Source of the DNA: an uncultured Flavobacterium sp.
Lineage (GTDB): Bacteria > Bacteroidota > Bacteroidia > Flavobacteriales > Flavobacteriaceae
DNA length: 16,233 nucleotides
Assembly (NCBI RefSeq): GCF_946479975.1
Contig: NZ_CAMLIX010000111.1
Coordinates: 1-16,233 of the forward strand
Reading direction: 5' to 3'
The translations under genes were made by a program, and so were the position numbers. The notes under the pieces were generated by a model. It was given only the letters and a program-made list of their open reading frames with translations, was not told where the DNA came from and did no database searches. Shown here in pieces: positions 15,515 to 16,233 of this stretch; the first letter of the stretch is position 1, and every line of letters starts with the position of its first letter.

Positions 15515-16233
15515 ATGAAATTAAGAAAGAAAATAATACTCGCGACATTAACAATGTCTTTAGCGAGCCTGACTACTATTGCTCAAAAATCAGGCGGAGG
15601 TCTTGCAAAAGGAAAATATACTGCGCTTGTCAATCCGTTTATTGGAACAGCGCCTTTGCTTGATACAAAAATAATTGGTTATACTCCTCCAAAAGATATG
15701 CGTGTTTGGGCAGGTTTGGTTTTTCCGGGTTCTTGTGTCCCAAATGCCATGGTTCAGCTAAGTCCGATGACAAAATACAGATCTGGAGCAGGTTATGAAT
15801 ATGAAGACACTGAAATTTTAGGTTTCACTCACACCAATAAAGGACATTGGAATTTATGCCATATTCCGTTATTACCAGTTTCAGAAGGCGCTTCATTTCC
15901 ATATAAATCATCATTCAGCCACAATCAGGAAAAAGCAAGTCCGGCGTATTACGAAGTGTATTTAAAAGATTATAATGTTCAGGTAAAACTGACTTCGACT
16001 TTGCATTGTGGAATTCACGAATATACTTTCAAAAATAATAAAGGAAGAAAAGTACTTTTCGATTTAGGAAAAGCAAACAATCATGTAGACGATTGGCAAA
16101 TTAAACAAGAAAGCGCAAATTCCGTAAGCGGATTTCAAAGAACAGGCGGAGAGAAAATATATTTTTATGCCACTTTAAGCAGTCCAATTGAGAAATTAGA
16201 CACAAAAGATATGGCAAAAAGTGGCGGTTATAC
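15515..16233 (+). CDS. GH92-family alpha-mannosidase, divergent, 3'-truncated by window end
   Basis: An open frame of 239 codons with no stop, running off the window. It begins with a signal peptide (MKLRKKIILATLTMSLASLTTIAQ is split by charge then hydrophobic core; cleavage after IAQ). The mature N-terminus has GH92 signatures: LVNPFIGTA (about 38-46), a PGSCVPNAMVQLSPMTKY stretch in the place of the usual PGA...PFGMVQLSPDT, then a GFTHTNKGHWNLCHIPLLP segment where most GH92 enzymes have GFSHTHLSG. It is clearly different from the GH92 at 11710-14004, so a second linkage specificity (for example alpha-1,3) is likely but unproven. Catalytic residues lie beyond the window. Gap to GH125 is 28 bp, so it belongs to the same operon. 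The normal family length is about 700-780 residues. Confidence 0.85.
   Translation, partial: MKLRKKIILATLTMSLASLTTIAQKSGGGLAKGKYTALVNPFIGTAPLLDTKIIGYTPPKDMRVWAGLVFPGSCVPNAMVQLSPMTKYRSGAGYEYEDTEILGFTHTNKGHWNLCHIPLLPVSEGASFPYKSSFSHNQEKASPAYYEVYLKDYNVQVKLTSTLHCGIHEYTFKNNKGRKVLFDLGKANNHVDDWQIKQESANSVSGFQRTGGEKIYFYATLSSPIEKLDTKDMAKSGGY

Noticed and set aside
1..16233. Mobile element, CRISPR array, toxin-antitoxin or phage defence system
   Set aside because: No transposase, integrase, terminal repeats, regular spaced repeats or defence-type domains are visible; all genes fit a carbohydrate utilisation locus.

Overview
The window reads as part of a Bacteroidota chromosome, most likely a Flavobacterium or close relative. 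The evidence is the AT-rich composition, A-rich leaders without Shine-Dalgarno sequences, TAnnTTTG-type -7 promoter boxes, signal peptides ending in 'AQ', and above all a SusC/SusD pair followed by glycoside hydrolases. That combination is the hallmark of a polysaccharide utilization locus (PUL). All genes lie on the + strand. I saw no RNA gene, CRISPR array, insertion sequence or integrase.

Layout. Positions 28-2066 hold a ROK-family sugar kinase and a LacI/GalR-type regulator that has its own -7 box. The regulator ends in an intrinsic terminator. A 587-bp non-coding region follows. It carries a perfect 18-bp palindrome with a central CG (2456-2473), abutting a TATGTTTG -7 box (2472-2479): a textbook LacI-family operator sitting on the promoter of the main operon. 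The operon then runs: SusC-like TonB-dependent transporter (2654-5761), SusD-like surface lipoprotein (5774-7399), SusE-like surface glycan-binding lipoprotein (7426-8550), a strong terminator-like hairpin, GH76 endo-alpha-1,6-mannanase lipoprotein (8611-9795), a second hairpin, GH2 enzyme (9897-11705), GH92 alpha-mannosidase (11710-14004), a third hairpin, GH125 exo-alpha-1,6-mannosidase (14053-15486), and a second, divergent GH92 that runs off the window (15515 onward).

How the genes work together (inference from families). GH76, GH125 and two GH92 enzymes point to an alpha-mannan substrate such as yeast or fungal cell-wall mannan or high-mannose N-glycan. GH76 on the cell surface would cut the alpha-1,6 backbone. 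SusE/SusD would bind the fragments and SusC would import them. In the periplasm GH92 would strip alpha-1,2 (and possibly alpha-1,3) side-chain mannose, and GH125 would remove alpha-1,6 mannose from the exposed backbone. The GH2 enzyme is the odd member: it should cut a beta linkage, so it hints at a beta-linked decoration or core residue. Mannose released would enter the cell by a transporter not in this window, and the ROK kinase may phosphorylate it. The LacI regulator probably senses mannose or a mannose derivative and represses the operon. The hairpins inside the operon probably make expression unequal, with import and binding proteins above enzymes.

The locus belongs to a known type (alpha-mannan PUL). 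The less ordinary parts are the local LacI/operator control, the GH2 of unassigned specificity, the divergent second GH92, and a ROK kinase without the family's cysteine zinc motif.
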